A stretch of 64,000 bases of DNA, from NCBI RefSeq assembly GCF_026391055.1, contig NZ_JAPLET010000029.1:124001-188000 (forward strand). Reading direction: 5' to 3'. The position numbers and the translations under genes were made by a program. Within the stretch, counting starts at the first letter, position 1; the number at the start of each line of letters is the position of its first letter. Below the pieces are notes generated by a model, which was not told the origin of the DNA, did not search any database, and worked only from the letters and a program-made list of their open reading frames with translations. Shown one piece after another: positions 18,359 to 28,455 of the stretch. The stretch comes from Spirosoma sp. Its GTDB lineage: Bacteria; Bacteroidota; Bacteroidia; Cytophagales; Spirosomataceae.

Positions 18359-20581
18359 ATGGAAGAACCCGCAGTCAATTCCGTGTCGATAGGAGACCCG
18401 ATGAGCCGGGTCGATGGCCGGTTGAAAGTGACTGGGAGTGCTAAATACGCGGCCGATTATAACCTGCCGGGTGTTACGTTCGGCGTGTTGGTGACCAGTA
18501 CAATTGCCAAAGGCCGTATCGCCAACCTGAACACGGAGGCTGCGGAAAAAGTAGCCGGTGTGCTTGGTGTTTTGACCCATAAAAATGTGCCTAAAGTGCC
18601 CGGCTACGAAGCTGGTACGGATAAGGCAAGCTCCCGCGTGTATGGCCAGGAATTTCGCGTCTTTTACGGCGATCACATCTACTTCAACAATCAGCCGGTG
18701 GCACTGGTTATTGCCGATACACTTGAAAAGGCCATCTATGCGGCTTCGCTGGTGACAGTCGCGTATCAGCCGGAGCCGCATCAAACCGATACACAGGTCA
18801 ATCTCGACAAGGCCATCAAACCAGCACGTTCAGAAGATTATTCGCGGGGTATTTCCAACGCCTATAAAACGGCACCGGTTACCGTCGAGCAAACGTACTA
18901 TACGCCTATACACGTCCATAACCCGATAGAACCCCATGCTGCTACGGCTGTCTGGGAGAGCGAGGATAAACTGATTGTTTACAACAAGTCGCAGGGGGTG
19001 AAACTGGCGCAGAAAGATCTGATGAGAGCCTTCAACCTCAGGGAGGAGAACATTCGGGTTTATTCGCCGTTTGTGGGTGGCGCATTCGGAAGTTCGTCGC
19101 GCATCTGGCCGCAGGAAATGGCGGCTATTCTGGGCGCTAAACTCGTGGGGCGTCCGGTAAAAGTGGCGCTCAAACGCGAACAGCAATTCAATATGGTGGG
19201 TTACCGGCCTCGGTCGATTCAGAAGATCGGACTCGGTGCTGCCGCCGACGGGACACTGGTGGGTATTACGCACGAAGCCTACGGACTGACCTCTACGTAC
19301 GAACAGTTCACCGAGCGTATTCTGCACCCTACAAAGTCGTCCTATCGCTGCCCCAACCTGACCGCCGTTTACCGACTCGTCCCGCTCGATGTCAGCACGC
19401 CCTGCTGGACGCGTGGTCCCGGCGAAACCAGCGGGTCGTTCGCTTTAGAATCGGCCATGGATGAACTGGCCTACGCACTGAACATGGACCCGATGGCCTT
19501 ACGGCTGAAGAACTACGCTGAGGTAGACCCCGAAAATAATAAGCCCTGGTCAAGTAAATACCTGAAAGACTGCTACGAACGGGGCGCCGACCGGTTTGGG
19601 TGGTATATTCGTAACCCACAACCACGCTCCATGCGATCAGGCGAAATGCTGGTCGGTTTCGGGATGAGTTCGGGTATTTACAAAGCCGAACGTAGTCCGG
19701 CGGCTGCTGTGGCTAGATTAACGGCAGATGGCAAACTACTAATTCAAAGCGCCACCGCCGATACCGGTCCGGGTACTTATACGGTAATGACCCAGATTGC
19801 GGCCAATCTCACCGGCATTGCGCCGGAGCGTATTACGTTCGAATTGGGCGACTCGTCGTTTCCGCCGGCACCGCCCCAGTTTGGCTCGCATACGGTGGTG
19901 TCGGTTGGGTCGGCGGTGCACGACGTGTGCATGGCCCTTCGGCAGCGAATGGGTGAGTTGTCCATTTATAAAGAGGGATCAGCGTTGTACGGGCTTAACG
20001 AAACCGAACTCGTTTTCGATGGCGATATTATCCGGTCGAAACGGGGAACAGCACGCTTATCGTTCAGCGAGATACTGAAGCTGAACAACCTGCCGGAACT
20101 GGTCATTACAAAAGAAGCGAAGAGCGGCCCAGAGGTCGGGAAGTATTCGGGCAAGTCGTTTTGCGCCAACTTTGTGGAGGTTCACGTGCATCCGCAAACG
20201 GGCATGGTAAAAGTAGCACGGGTGGTGTCGGCCATTGATTCAGGAAAAATTATGAACCACAAAACAGCCCGCAGTCAGGTATTGGGCTCCGTTGTGTGGA
20301 GCCTGGGGATGGCTCTGATGGAAGATGGCATCATCGACCACCGATTTGGCCGGTATGTTAATAAGGATCTGGCCGAATACCATGTCCCCGTTTGCACCGA
20401 TGTGCCCGAAGTCGAGGTCATTATGATTGACAAACCAGACCCGATTCTGGACCCCATGGGCGCTAAAGGGCTGGGCGAAATCGGCATGATCGGTTTACCC
20501 GCAGCCATTGCCAATGCTGTTTATCATGCCACTGGCAAGCGCATTCGGGAATTGCCCATTACCCCCGATAAACTTCTGTAA
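18359..20581 (+). CDS. Xanthine dehydrogenase family molybdopterin-binding subunit
   Basis: Large subunit of a molybdenum hydroxylase (aldehyde/xanthine oxidase family), 740 aa, the usual length for the stand-alone MoCo subunit. Visible: the N-terminal alpha/beta hammerhead domain (RVDGRLKVTGSAKYAADYNLP, about 15-140), MoCo-binding signatures GGAFGSS and GPGETSGSFALE, and the catalytic-Glu motif GAKGLGEIG (Glu707) near the C-terminus. No 2Fe-2S subunit or FAD subunit is present on either side, although these normally lie in the same operon. No Tat signal is present on this subunit. Substrate unknown, probably an aldehyde. Confidence 0.92.
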   Translation: MEEPAVNSVSIGDPMSRVDGRLKVTGSAKYAADYNLPGVTFGVLVTSTIAKGRIANLNTEAAEKVAGVLGVLTHKNVPKVPGYEAGTDKASSRVYGQEFRVFYGDHIYFNNQPVALVIADTLEKAIYAASLVTVAYQPEPHQTDTQVNLDKAIKPARSEDYSRGISNAYKTAPVTVEQTYYTPIHVHNPIEPHAATAVWESEDKLIVYNKSQGVKLAQKDLMRAFNLREENIRVYSPFVGGAFGSSSRIWPQEMAAILGAKLVGRPVKVALKREQQFNMVGYRPRSIQKIGLGAAADGTLVGITHEAYGLTSTYEQFTERILHPTKSSYRCPNLTAVYRLVPLDVSTPCWTRGPGETSGSFALESAMDELAYALNMDPMALRLKNYAEVDPENNKPWSSKYLKDCYERGADRFGWYIRNPQPRSMRSGEMLVGFGMSSGIYKAERSPAAAVARLTADGKLLIQSATADTGPGTYTVMTQIAANLTGIAPERITFELGDSSFPPAPPQFGSHTVVSVGSAVHDVCMALRQRMGELSIYKEGSALYGLNETELVFDGDIIRSKRGTARLSFSEILKLNNLPELVITKEAKSGPEVGKYSGKSFCANFVEVHVHPQTGMVKVARVVSAIDSGKIMNHKTARSQVLGSVVWSLGMALMEDGIIDHRFGRYVNKDLAEYHVPVCTDVPEVEVIMIDKPDPILDPMGAKGLGEIGMIGLPAAIANAVYHATGKRIRELPITPDKLL

Positions 20582-21115
20582 TTTTCGGATTCATGGGTCA
20601 TTCCGAATTTAGCCATATGGCTCAACCGGGTCCTCGTGTAGGCTGTGGAGCCGAGTTTTAAGGGCTTGATTTTCAGTATGTCAACTGGGTCTGCCATTCG
20701 CAGAAGCTACAGGTGAATTCAGGATGACCCATGTTGATACTTGATTGTGTAATCTTCAGCACATAAGACAAAGAGAATAAGATTTTGTTTCGGTATGCTC
20801 ATTGTACTCTTAGTCAGTTGCGCCCACTCGGGTAATCACACCTGCATCGACTGGTTACTGCATGAAGTTGCTGCGGCTGCGGCAACATATTTATTTGATT
20901 TGAAATGACATGATTATAAACAGGCTGCTATTTCAGAAAGATAACGACGACTGGAAGCAACACCGCACGTTTATGAAATACCCGAATAATTATGGCCAGA
21001 TCATCAAATTCGTGTATGAGAGGAACGATAACCGCGTTATTGACCCAACACATACCTGACGGCTACTTTTTTGTTGTTTCTACCGACTTTGAGCCGCTTG
21101 GCTTTAAATGGATAG
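20582..21115. other. 534-bp interval without a firm gene
   Basis: It contains an imperfect inverted-repeat pair (20592-20608 and 20717-20733) and two tiny plus-strand frames: 20795-20908 (37 aa with a lipobox-like LVSCA) and 20910-21059 (49 aa, polar). Neither resembles a known protein; they may be remnants. Confidence 0.5.
20592..20733. repeat. Possible MITE-like element with 17-bp inverted ends
   Basis: The 17-nt arms 20592-20608 and 20717-20733 are inverted copies with two mismatches, about 140 bp end to end. No clear target-site duplication is seen, so a transposon origin is only a possibility. Confidence 0.35.
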
Positions 21116-24100
21116 TTAAATGGTAGGCTGGCTTTGAGCCTTCACGAACTTCCAATGGCTGTCAAGTCCGTCTTTCGTAAACAACTTGTGCAGGGCTACA
21201 CCGGTCTCCTGTTCAAAACTGGTATGCATAGTCTCAAAAGCATGTCTGCCCAGCGCCCGGTAGCTTTCAAACTGACTTTCTGAAAAGAACTGATCCGACG
21301 TCGACTCGTGGGGGAAAGCGATTTTGGTAGAGCCATAATTGAATATATCGCGGGGTTCGTTGCCGTAGAAAGCAGGTTTAATGTAAAGCAGCAGACCATC
21401 CACCTCGTCGGGGTCTGTTGTAGCGGTCAGCTTATCAACGGCAGAATAGCCAATGCGGGCCAGTGTCCAGTACTTCCCGTCTGCAAATTCTCCATTCGTT
21501 GACCGGGCCTGAATGGGGAATTTGCCCTGAAACTCGATGGGTATACCCAGGTCAATACGGATTTTACGGATTGCATTGCCCAGGTCTTCCAGGGTACAGG
21601 ATTCATCGCAGCTGGCGTCGCTCACAACAATAAACCGGTTGCGCCGTAGCACCATTTCATAGAGGCCCAGATTCTCGAAGTGCCCGCCATCCGACAGGTA
21701 CACGTATTCGTTGGTATCGTCGGTATTGGCCTGAAGTTCATCCCAGATGGGTTTAACGGCCAGAGCGGGGGTCGACTTATCAAACGTCTTGTCGCCCGCC
21801 GGACCGGGGTTTCCCAGCCACCAGCCAAGCCGGACGTTGAATAAGGTCATCAGAAAAGCAACCAGAGTAGATGAGTGATAACCCATATTTGGGCTGGCAG
21901 CCGCTCCCGATATAGTTATGGCCGTGCCCAGACTGATGCCTTTTTTACCGCCATAACAGTTATACTCCGGTGTCGACAAAGCCGGGTTTTCTTCCCCGGA
22001 GCGGTAATCAGCCGGATTGGTTTTGGCGCGAGTTCGCCGATACGCTAGGTTCATGGCTCCGGCGTGCAGGGGCGAAATGGAAAAGGCTTCCGCTTTTCGC
22101 TCCTGCCAGGCCAGATTCTGCCCATTCACCAGGTTTAAGGCCAGATTTATAACATGGAAAAGGGGTTTCTTTGGCGTTGCTTCTTGTTTAGTTTCGGTGC
22201 CAGCCCCAATCGGCGTCTTTGTCGCCGGTGTCGTATAGGAATCCACCTTCAATTGGCCCATGGGAATATTATCCTCTTCATCAAAGCCGGTGAACGGGTC
22301 GGGGGTGCGTGTTTCCTGCGGACGCGAGGCCCCCAGATACGCCCTGATCAGCCGGGCTCTGTACATCGCATGGAGCGAAAACCGATTGGTGTCGATCATC
22401 AGAGCCAGCAACCAGCCTGCCACCAGAAAGAGGATGAGCAGAATCAGAGGAGTAAAAACGGTGAGGATACGGCCACAGGTATTTTCGCCAAACCAGTCAT
22501 AAAGCTGATCTGTTAGCAGCCCGGCCAGCGTTTGGTTCAGCAGCGAAAGCATGACCATCAAAATAAAGATGGTCAGCGTAGCGGCAATGGGCAGACTAAA
22601 TTTGGATAGTAACCCAATTATGCCCGATGCGTTGCCTTTTCCCTGGCGCGATCCGGCACCCTCGCCCCGCCCGGCACTCTGCGCACTTCCACCAAGCAGA
22701 GCCGTTAAAATACCCGAACCAAGGCCAATGCTGGCGACTTGCAGCTTTATAGCGTCAATAAGCCCCGGTCCGAACAGGATGACACTCGATAAAACGAGCC
22801 AGCCCAGGGCCGCAATCAGCAGCCAGGCGCTGTACCGGGCCGTCCATTCGCGTCGGGCGTCGTCGAGGTATCGGCTGACAACGCCTTCAAAGAAATAACC
22901 AACCAGCAAAATGGACAGCATAAAACAGGGGAAGGCCAGACAACTGTACAATTCTATGGATGATGAACGCAGCAGTTTGGCGGTCAGCAATAATAAAAAA
23001 CCTGCCATGGCTCCCACAATGGCGATCACCAGAAACATCAGGAACTGTAAATAGAACTTCTTCGGTGTTGGTCGGGCCAGTAGCCAGCCTATAACGTGGG
23101 CCAGTGTAGTACCGCCCATAATCCAATAGCCCCCCTCCGAGAAAATGTTCAGCCCGGTTCGCTGGTCGAGTCCCAGCGATCTATATATATTGCCCGCCCA
23201 ATGTGTACTGTTCGGGTCCAGCTTAGTGAACCAGATCCAAACCAGTATCAATAAAAGAACAGCGACGGAGAACGGCAGCAGACATTTGTTAATGAAGGCG
23301 GTTTGATCCCGATCCGATTTCAGTGGAATGTCGGTGAGTTTTTTTTCAGACTGTTTTTTTGTTTCGGGTGTCGGTATGTACGAATGGACAAAATAAACGG
23401 CCATAACGGACAACACACCCGCCACCGTCAGTAAGCTCCCCATAATCCAGAACCAAATGGTATCGCCGGGATTCAGTTTGGCAGAGGCCAGGGTAACGCC
23501 TACCCAGGGAACGGCCGCCAGAGCCGCCAGAAATGGCAGGATCACCAGCCAGATTAACAACAGATTACGCGTATACGTGGCAACGAGTGTCCAGGTGTCA
23601 GCGGAGAACAGACCCAGTTGTGGGCTGAGGTAGTTACTGAATTGGCGCAGATGCCGGATCGGATCAGCTTCGCTGGCAATGGGCGTACTGCTGGTAGTTT
23701 GAAGTTTGGTAATGACTTTGTCCAGCCCTTCGTGGTGGCGCCAGGCACTAAGCCAGCCGCCTACATACCCACCGCCCGATACGGTAGAGAGGTAGGAGAA
23801 TCGCCCAAGCAGGTTGTGCTGAGCGAGGCCCTGCATGACACCCAGCGCAAAGGTGGCACTTCGGATACCCCCACCCGACAGGCATAATGCACTCTGGTAC
23901 GTACCGAGCATTTTACCGAAAATCGTGTCTAATGCGGATTTTTCTCTGGGCACAATATGCTCCGCGAAGGCATCTTCCAGCAAAAGCTGGTTCAATTCGT
24001 CTGTTGGGAAATGGTTGGCGTCCTTATGTCGCCCATCTTTCCATTTCAGATAACGTTTAAGCAGCCCCCGAGTGTAAGGCCGTAAAGCTGCGTTCAGTAA

Positions 24101-24490
24101 CCAGGGTTCTTCAGTCAATAAGTTGGAGTTTGCGGCTTTAGCTATGAGGATATCTCTGACGATGTCTTCACGCAGGGGTTTTCTAGCAAGCCACTCAGCC
24201 AGACGGGTATAGGATGTTTCGGTATGTGTCTGTTTCGGTAAGGCTGCTTTAGCAGTAGCCTCCATGTGCTCTCGCTCGGCCTCCAGCTTCCTGAACAACT
24301 CGACCGGTTCACTGACCCTGAACCGGTGAACGTCTTCCGAATCTGGCTGGTCCTGCTCATGATCGGTCAACGGTACTTCGGGAGGAGCAGGGGTAATGTC
24401 GTGGATGAAGTTGTACTCTTCCTGAAGCACATCACTCAGATGAAGTGAAGGTGCGCTGGATTCATGGGCGTGGCTGAACAGGTCGGGCAT
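21116..24490 (-). CDS. Giant patatin-like phospholipase with internal membrane domain
   Basis: 1124-aa protein with a patatin-type acyl-hydrolase core split by a large membrane region. Oxyanion motif CLSGGGIRSATF (206-214) and the nucleophile elbow STVSGGGY (Ser238) lie near the N-terminal third. The catalytic-Asp motif SDGGHFENLG (Asp934) lies near the C-terminal end, so the Ser-Asp dyad is complete. Between them, roughly residues 300-720, are eight or more hydrophobic helices. Known patatins cleave acyl groups from membrane lipids. Residues 1-190 are charged and lack a signal peptide. It stands alone, with no obvious operon partner; the role may be lipid turnover or a defence-type effector, undecided. 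Confidence 0.85.
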   Translation of the reverse strand: MPDLFSHAHESSAPSLHLSDVLQEEYNFIHDITPAPPEVPLTDHEQDQPDSEDVHRFRVSEPVELFRKLEAEREHMEATAKAALPKQTHTETSYTRLAEWLARKPLREDIVRDILIAKAANSNLLTEEPWLLNAALRPYTRGLLKRYLKWKDGRHKDANHFPTDELNQLLLEDAFAEHIVPREKSALDTIFGKMLGTYQSALCLSGGGIRSATFALGVMQGLAQHNLLGRFSYLSTVSGGGYVGGWLSAWRHHEGLDKVITKLQTTSSTPIASEADPIRHLRQFSNYLSPQLGLFSADTWTLVATYTRNLLLIWLVILPFLAALAAVPWVGVTLASAKLNPGDTIWFWIMGSLLTVAGVLSVMAVYFVHSYIPTPETKKQSEKKLTDIPLKSDRDQTAFINKCLLPFSVAVLLLILVWIWFTKLDPNSTHWAGNIYRSLGLDQRTGLNIFSEGGYWIMGGTTLAHVIGWLLARPTPKKFYLQFLMFLVIAIVGAMAGFLLLLTAKLLRSSSIELYSCLAFPCFMLSILLVGYFFEGVVSRYLDDARREWTARYSAWLLIAALGWLVLSSVILFGPGLIDAIKLQVASIGLGSGILTALLGGSAQSAGRGEGAGSRQGKGNASGIIGLLSKFSLPIAATLTIFILMVMLSLLNQTLAGLLTDQLYDWFGENTCGRILTVFTPLILLILFLVAGWLLALMIDTNRFSLHAMYRARLIRAYLGASRPQETRTPDPFTGFDEEDNIPMGQLKVDSYTTPATKTPIGAGTETKQEATPKKPLFHVINLALNLVNGQNLAWQERKAEAFSISPLHAGAMNLAYRRTRAKTNPADYRSGEENPALSTPEYNCYGGKKGISLGTAITISGAAASPNMGYHSSTLVAFLMTLFNVRLGWWLGNPGPAGDKTFDKSTPALAVKPIWDELQANTDDTNEYVYLSDGGHFENLGLYEMVLRRNRFIVVSDASCDESCTLEDLGNAIRKIRIDLGIPIEFQGKFPIQARSTNGEFADGKYWTLARIGYSAVDKLTATTDPDEVDGLLLYIKPAFYGNEPRDIFNYGSTKIAFPHESTSDQFFSESQFESYRALGRHAFETMHTSFEQETGVALHKLFTKDGLDSHWKFVKAQSQPTI

Positions 24491-24906
24491 GGTTATCGCT
24501 ATTTTATAGTGGAGATCAGGGGTGGATATGCTGAGTCAAAATGGGGGTTGCCCGGGCCTGAATAAGAGACGTCTACAGGCAAAAAGAACTATTAGACTTC
24601 TGAACGATGGTCTATAAGCGTAAAGCCAAAGTCTATCACTGACCTTCGTATAAAAGACGATTAACCAAGGCTTATTCATCGATAGCTACCTTAATACCAT
24701 TGGGCGATGAAGATAGGGAAAAGGATAACTTACTTACAATCAGTATTATTTAAAGGTAGGTTGTTCGACGGTTTAGTTGCCGGAGAGGTTTTGGGTAATT
24801 CAACTACGCTCGAAAACGCATAGGAAGACGGGTTCGTCTGGTGACGAACCAACAAAAAGCCTCAACCCGATAATCAAATCGGGTTGAGGCACGGTAACTA
24901 GCACGG
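24491..24906. other. 416-bp interval with terminator only
   Basis: It holds the promoter side of the patatin gene and the terminator of the ThuA fusion gene (24854-24890). No coding frame was recognised. Confidence 0.6.
24854..24890 (-). terminator. Terminator of the ThuA fusion gene
   Basis: Perfect 13-bp stem 24859-24871 with 24878-24890, followed on the minus strand by a run of five T. Confidence 0.88.
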
Positions 24907-27900
24907 TTACTGATTAAATCGGATGCTGTTCAGTTGAATGATGTCGTTGTTGGGTTTGCTCCACTTCACTACCACCACATACACATCGTGCCGACCCGTG
25001 AAGGGTTTGTTGAGCAGACCCGTTACCTGATTTGTCGTCTTCCAGTCGCCGGTGGCTTTGTAGGGAGCACGGCTCACAACCGGCCCCGCGTAGGAGTCGA
25101 GCCGGACCTCAATTTCACCGTCTTTGTTGAGCGATGAATAGTCGTACGTCAGCGATTTGATGGTTGTCATGTCAATGTCTTTCAGCAACACATACGCCTT
25201 GTTGCTTCCGGCCGAAAGGCGGCTGCCAAAGCGGGGGAAACCAACGTACGCGTCGGCATTCAGGGTTTTGACGGTGGCATTTCGTAGCGTAATCACTTCT
25301 GAACTGGTAAGCGGCCCTACGCTTTTCGTGCCCTTGTCGGTATAGGTGGCCAGCAGGGTGTACTGCCCGCGGGCGTCTTCCTGTTTGTGCTCGTTCAAGG
25401 GCAGTGTACCTTGTAGGGGCACGGCTTTTTGCTTCCGGGCGTCGGTTAGTGAGAAGATATACTTCACCATTTCCTGCGCATCCTGGACCGGAATCTGCGG
25501 GTGAGCGCTCATCAGGTGGTCTTTGCTCCAGTTGCCGCCACCTCCTTCAATAATTTTCCGGGCCAGCCGGTCCACGCTGCCTGCCTGTCCTTTGTAACGG
25601 TCGGCAACGGCCAGGAAAGTAGGACCAACGGAGGGTTTATCAATCGTGTGGCAGGCTTTGCAGTCGCTGCCCGCTACGAGCGTTTTGCCCAGCGAACCAC
25701 CGCCCAACTGGGCTATTTCCTGGTGCCCCTGCTGCGGAGCCGCCATAGGTGCGCCATTAGGCTGAGCACTGTATTCGTAGAGCACCTTGATGCGTTTGGG
25801 GTCAATTTTTTTATCTTCCTGATCGGCCACTTTCACAGCGTAGGTGAAGGGCTTGTTCTCCCAGAAGAACGACTTGTTATCTGGTGTTACAATGGCTACT
25901 TCTGGTTTGGCATTACCCACTTTTACCGAGATGGTATCCATGCCCACCTGCCCCGTTTGGTCGGTCACTTTCAGGATGGCGTTGTACACACCAGGCTGGG
26001 CGTAGGTGTAAGTTGCCATAGGTTTAGTAGAGCCCACGGTTTTCCCGTCAAATAGCCACTCATACGTTACCTGGTCATCGTCGTCGAGGTCGGTGCCGCG
26101 CCCGGCAAACTTCACGCGCAGCGGAGCCAGACCAATGGCTTCCCGAAGTACGGGTGCATTACGGCCGTCGGAGGTGAGATAGGAGCGGGCATTACGTTCG
26201 GCCGCAGCCACGGAATCGACCACGCTGGCGCGGGCAATGGGTGGCCGGTTGCCAGTATTGTACTCGATCTTTACAAGTCGGGCGTCGTCATTATCGGCAC
26301 CATATACCGAGCCGTACTCCAGCATATACATAACGCCGTCTTTGCTAAAGGCCAAATCGATGGGTCGCCGGAAATCGCCCTGAGCGGCCATAAACGGCTC
26401 GGTACGAATGTAATTATCATCTTTGTCGACACGAACGGCCATTACCCAGTTGCGCATCCAGTCGAAAATGAAGAGGGCACCATTGTAATAATCCGGGAAT
26501 TTGTTTTTCGACGGAGAATTCTGGTCGTAGCTATAAAATTCACCGGCCATCGCGCTGCGGCCACCCTGCCCCAGCTCCGGAAACTCTTTCGAAGCCGCGT
26601 AGGGATACCAAATCATGGCCGGATTGGTAGGCGGCAGGTTTTTCAATCCGTTGTTCTTGGGTGAGTTGTTGACCGGTGCTTTCGGGTCGAAACGGGGGCC
26701 AACGGCATTGGTCGCGAAATCCAGATCGCCATACGCTTGGCTGTTGCCAATAAACAGCGGCCAGCCGAAGTTGCCGGCCTTTTTCGCCTGGTTAAATTCG
26801 TCATACCCCCGCGGGCCGAGGGTGCTGCTATCTTTTCCGGCATCGGGGCCAATTTCACCCCAGTATAAAACCGACGATTTGGGGTTGAGTGCAATGCGGT
26901 ACGGATTCCGCAGTCCCATGGTGTAAATTTCGGGCTTGGTCTGTGCCGTTCCTTTGGGGAATAAATTCCCTTCGGGAATGGTGTATGTACCGTCGGGCAG
27001 CGGACGAATCCGCAGAATTTTTCCCCGCAAATCATTGGTGTTGGCGGCTGTTCCCCGTGCATCGGCGGCCAGATGGTCGGGACGGGCGTCGATGGGCGCG
27101 TAGCCATTGGAAGGGAAAGGATTGGTATGGTCGCCGGTCGACAGATACAGGTTTCCTTCTTTGTCGAACGCCAGCGAACCCCCGTGGTGCGAACCCGGCT
27201 GATCGATACTTGGCACCGTCAGCAGGATTTTCTCGGAAGCCAGATCAAGTGTGTTGTCATCCTTCACTACAAAGCGGGACAGATTGTAGAACGGCTCCTG
27301 GGTAAATTGAGGGGAGTAATAGACATACAGAAAGTGGTTGGCCGCAAAGTTCGGGTCGAGGGTAATGCCCTGCACGCCATGCCCCGCTTTCGTGGGAACA
27401 TCGAAGCGATGCACCAGCTGACTTTTGTTCGTGCGGCTATTGTAGACGGATAAATTACCGCTCCGCTCGGTGAAAAACACCCGGCCATCGGGTGCAACGG
27501 CCAGCTCCATTGGCTCGTTCAGGTCATTGACCAGCACCGTTTTTACAAACCGGTTCTCTTCGGGGGTAACCGTCGCATAGGCTTTGCTGTAGTCGAGCGG
27601 TTTGCCGCTGCCCATCACCCAGTTCAGGGCACCCAGCAGGTGCTGCACAAAGAGAGGTTCGCTGAAGCTCGAATCTTCGTGTCCGCCACCGGTATAGTAA
27701 GCGCGCCCACCGTCGAACTCGTGGTACCACGCAATGGGGTGGTTGCTGCCGTTGATGCCGCCATCGTAGGTACTTTCGTCCAGATTAGCCACCACCGTCA
27801 GGTCAGAATAGAGCGACCGGTAATTGTACCATTCGTCGGTGCGCTCCCAATGATCGGGCAGGTGAGCGGTGGATGCGTGATTTTTGTCTGTTACATCCAC

Positions 27901-28455
27901 CGTTGCTTTGCGGACGTTGGAGTTGCTGGGGTGGCTGGCAAAGTAGCCGCCTGCGAGTTTGTTGTACCACGGCCAGTCATATTCGGTATCGGCCGCTGCG
28001 TGGATGCCCATGTACCCGCCCCCGGCCTGAATATAGCGCTCAAAAGCGGCCTGCTGCTTCTGATTCAGCACATTGCCGGTTGTACTCAGAAACACAACGG
28101 CGGTGTAGTGCCGCAGACTGTCGTCGTTGAAGTAATCGGCATTCTTGGTGGTATCGACCCGGAACGCGTTTTCCCGGCCGAGCTTCTGGAGAGCTGCAAT
28201 CCCGAACGGAATAGACGTGTGTTTCCAGCCTTTCGTTTTCGAGAAGACCAGTACCCGTTTCGGGCCGGTCGGAGCCGGTTTGGGCTGGGCTTCATTACTG
28301 GCTGCTCCATTGGCAGGCGTTACCGATGAAACCGGCGATTTGGTGTTTTGGGAAATCGTTTTTTGATTGTTCAGGCAGGCATAGAGAGCCAGACTAAGCC
28401 CGGCAAAGCCAAGAAAACGGACTGACTGCCGGAGGGAGGTTGGTAACCAGGTCAT
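24907..28455 (-). CDS. ThuA / sugar dehydrogenase / PKD / cytochrome c fusion lipoprotein
   Basis: 1182-aa exported multi-domain protein, probably anchored by Cys27 (LSLALYAC). Order: ThuA-like domain (about 65-280; KRVLVFSKTKGWKHTSI), glucose/sorbosone-dehydrogenase beta-propeller (about 300-735; PMELAVAPDGRVFFTERSG, HHGGSLAFDKEGNLYLSTGD) expected to use PQQ, PKD domain (about 780-850), a class-I cytochrome c with CKACH (932-936) and a distal Met, and a C-terminal carbohydrate-binding-like domain (about 1055-1182). The layout implies periplasmic oxidation of a sugar with electrons passing straight to the fused haem. It is widespread in Bacteroidota; the substrate is unknown. Confidence 0.93.
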   Translation of the reverse strand: MTWLPTSLRQSVRFLGFAGLSLALYACLNNQKTISQNTKSPVSSVTPANGAASNEAQPKPAPTGPKRVLVFSKTKGWKHTSIPFGIAALQKLGRENAFRVDTTKNADYFNDDSLRHYTAVVFLSTTGNVLNQKQQAAFERYIQAGGGYMGIHAAADTEYDWPWYNKLAGGYFASHPSNSNVRKATVDVTDKNHASTAHLPDHWERTDEWYNYRSLYSDLTVVANLDESTYDGGINGSNHPIAWYHEFDGGRAYYTGGGHEDSSFSEPLFVQHLLGALNWVMGSGKPLDYSKAYATVTPEENRFVKTVLVNDLNEPMELAVAPDGRVFFTERSGNLSVYNSRTNKSQLVHRFDVPTKAGHGVQGITLDPNFAANHFLYVYYSPQFTQEPFYNLSRFVVKDDNTLDLASEKILLTVPSIDQPGSHHGGSLAFDKEGNLYLSTGDHTNPFPSNGYAPIDARPDHLAADARGTAANTNDLRGKILRIRPLPDGTYTIPEGNLFPKGTAQTKPEIYTMGLRNPYRIALNPKSSVLYWGEIGPDAGKDSSTLGPRGYDEFNQAKKAGNFGWPLFIGNSQAYGDLDFATNAVGPRFDPKAPVNNSPKNNGLKNLPPTNPAMIWYPYAASKEFPELGQGGRSAMAGEFYSYDQNSPSKNKFPDYYNGALFIFDWMRNWVMAVRVDKDDNYIRTEPFMAAQGDFRRPIDLAFSKDGVMYMLEYGSVYGADNDDARLVKIEYNTGNRPPIARASVVDSVAAAERNARSYLTSDGRNAPVLREAIGLAPLRVKFAGRGTDLDDDDQVTYEWLFDGKTVGSTKPMATYTYAQPGVYNAILKVTDQTGQVGMDTISVKVGNAKPEVAIVTPDNKSFFWENKPFTYAVKVADQEDKKIDPKRIKVLYEYSAQPNGAPMAAPQQGHQEIAQLGGGSLGKTLVAGSDCKACHTIDKPSVGPTFLAVADRYKGQAGSVDRLARKIIEGGGGNWSKDHLMSAHPQIPVQDAQEMVKYIFSLTDARKQKAVPLQGTLPLNEHKQEDARGQYTLLATYTDKGTKSVGPLTSSEVITLRNATVKTLNADAYVGFPRFGSRLSAGSNKAYVLLKDIDMTTIKSLTYDYSSLNKDGEIEVRLDSYAGPVVSRAPYKATGDWKTTNQVTGLLNKPFTGRHDVYVVVVKWSKPNNDIIQLNSIRFNQ

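Noticed and set aside
20910..21059. 49-codon plus-strand frame in the gap before the patatin gene
   Set aside because: Too short, no known features; mentioned only as a possible remnant.
25501..26055. 184-codon plus-strand frame opposite the ThuA fusion
   Set aside because: Shadow of a strongly supported gene on the other strand.
27640..28329. 229-codon plus-strand frame opposite the ThuA fusion
   Set aside because: Antisense shadow; no start signals or domain.
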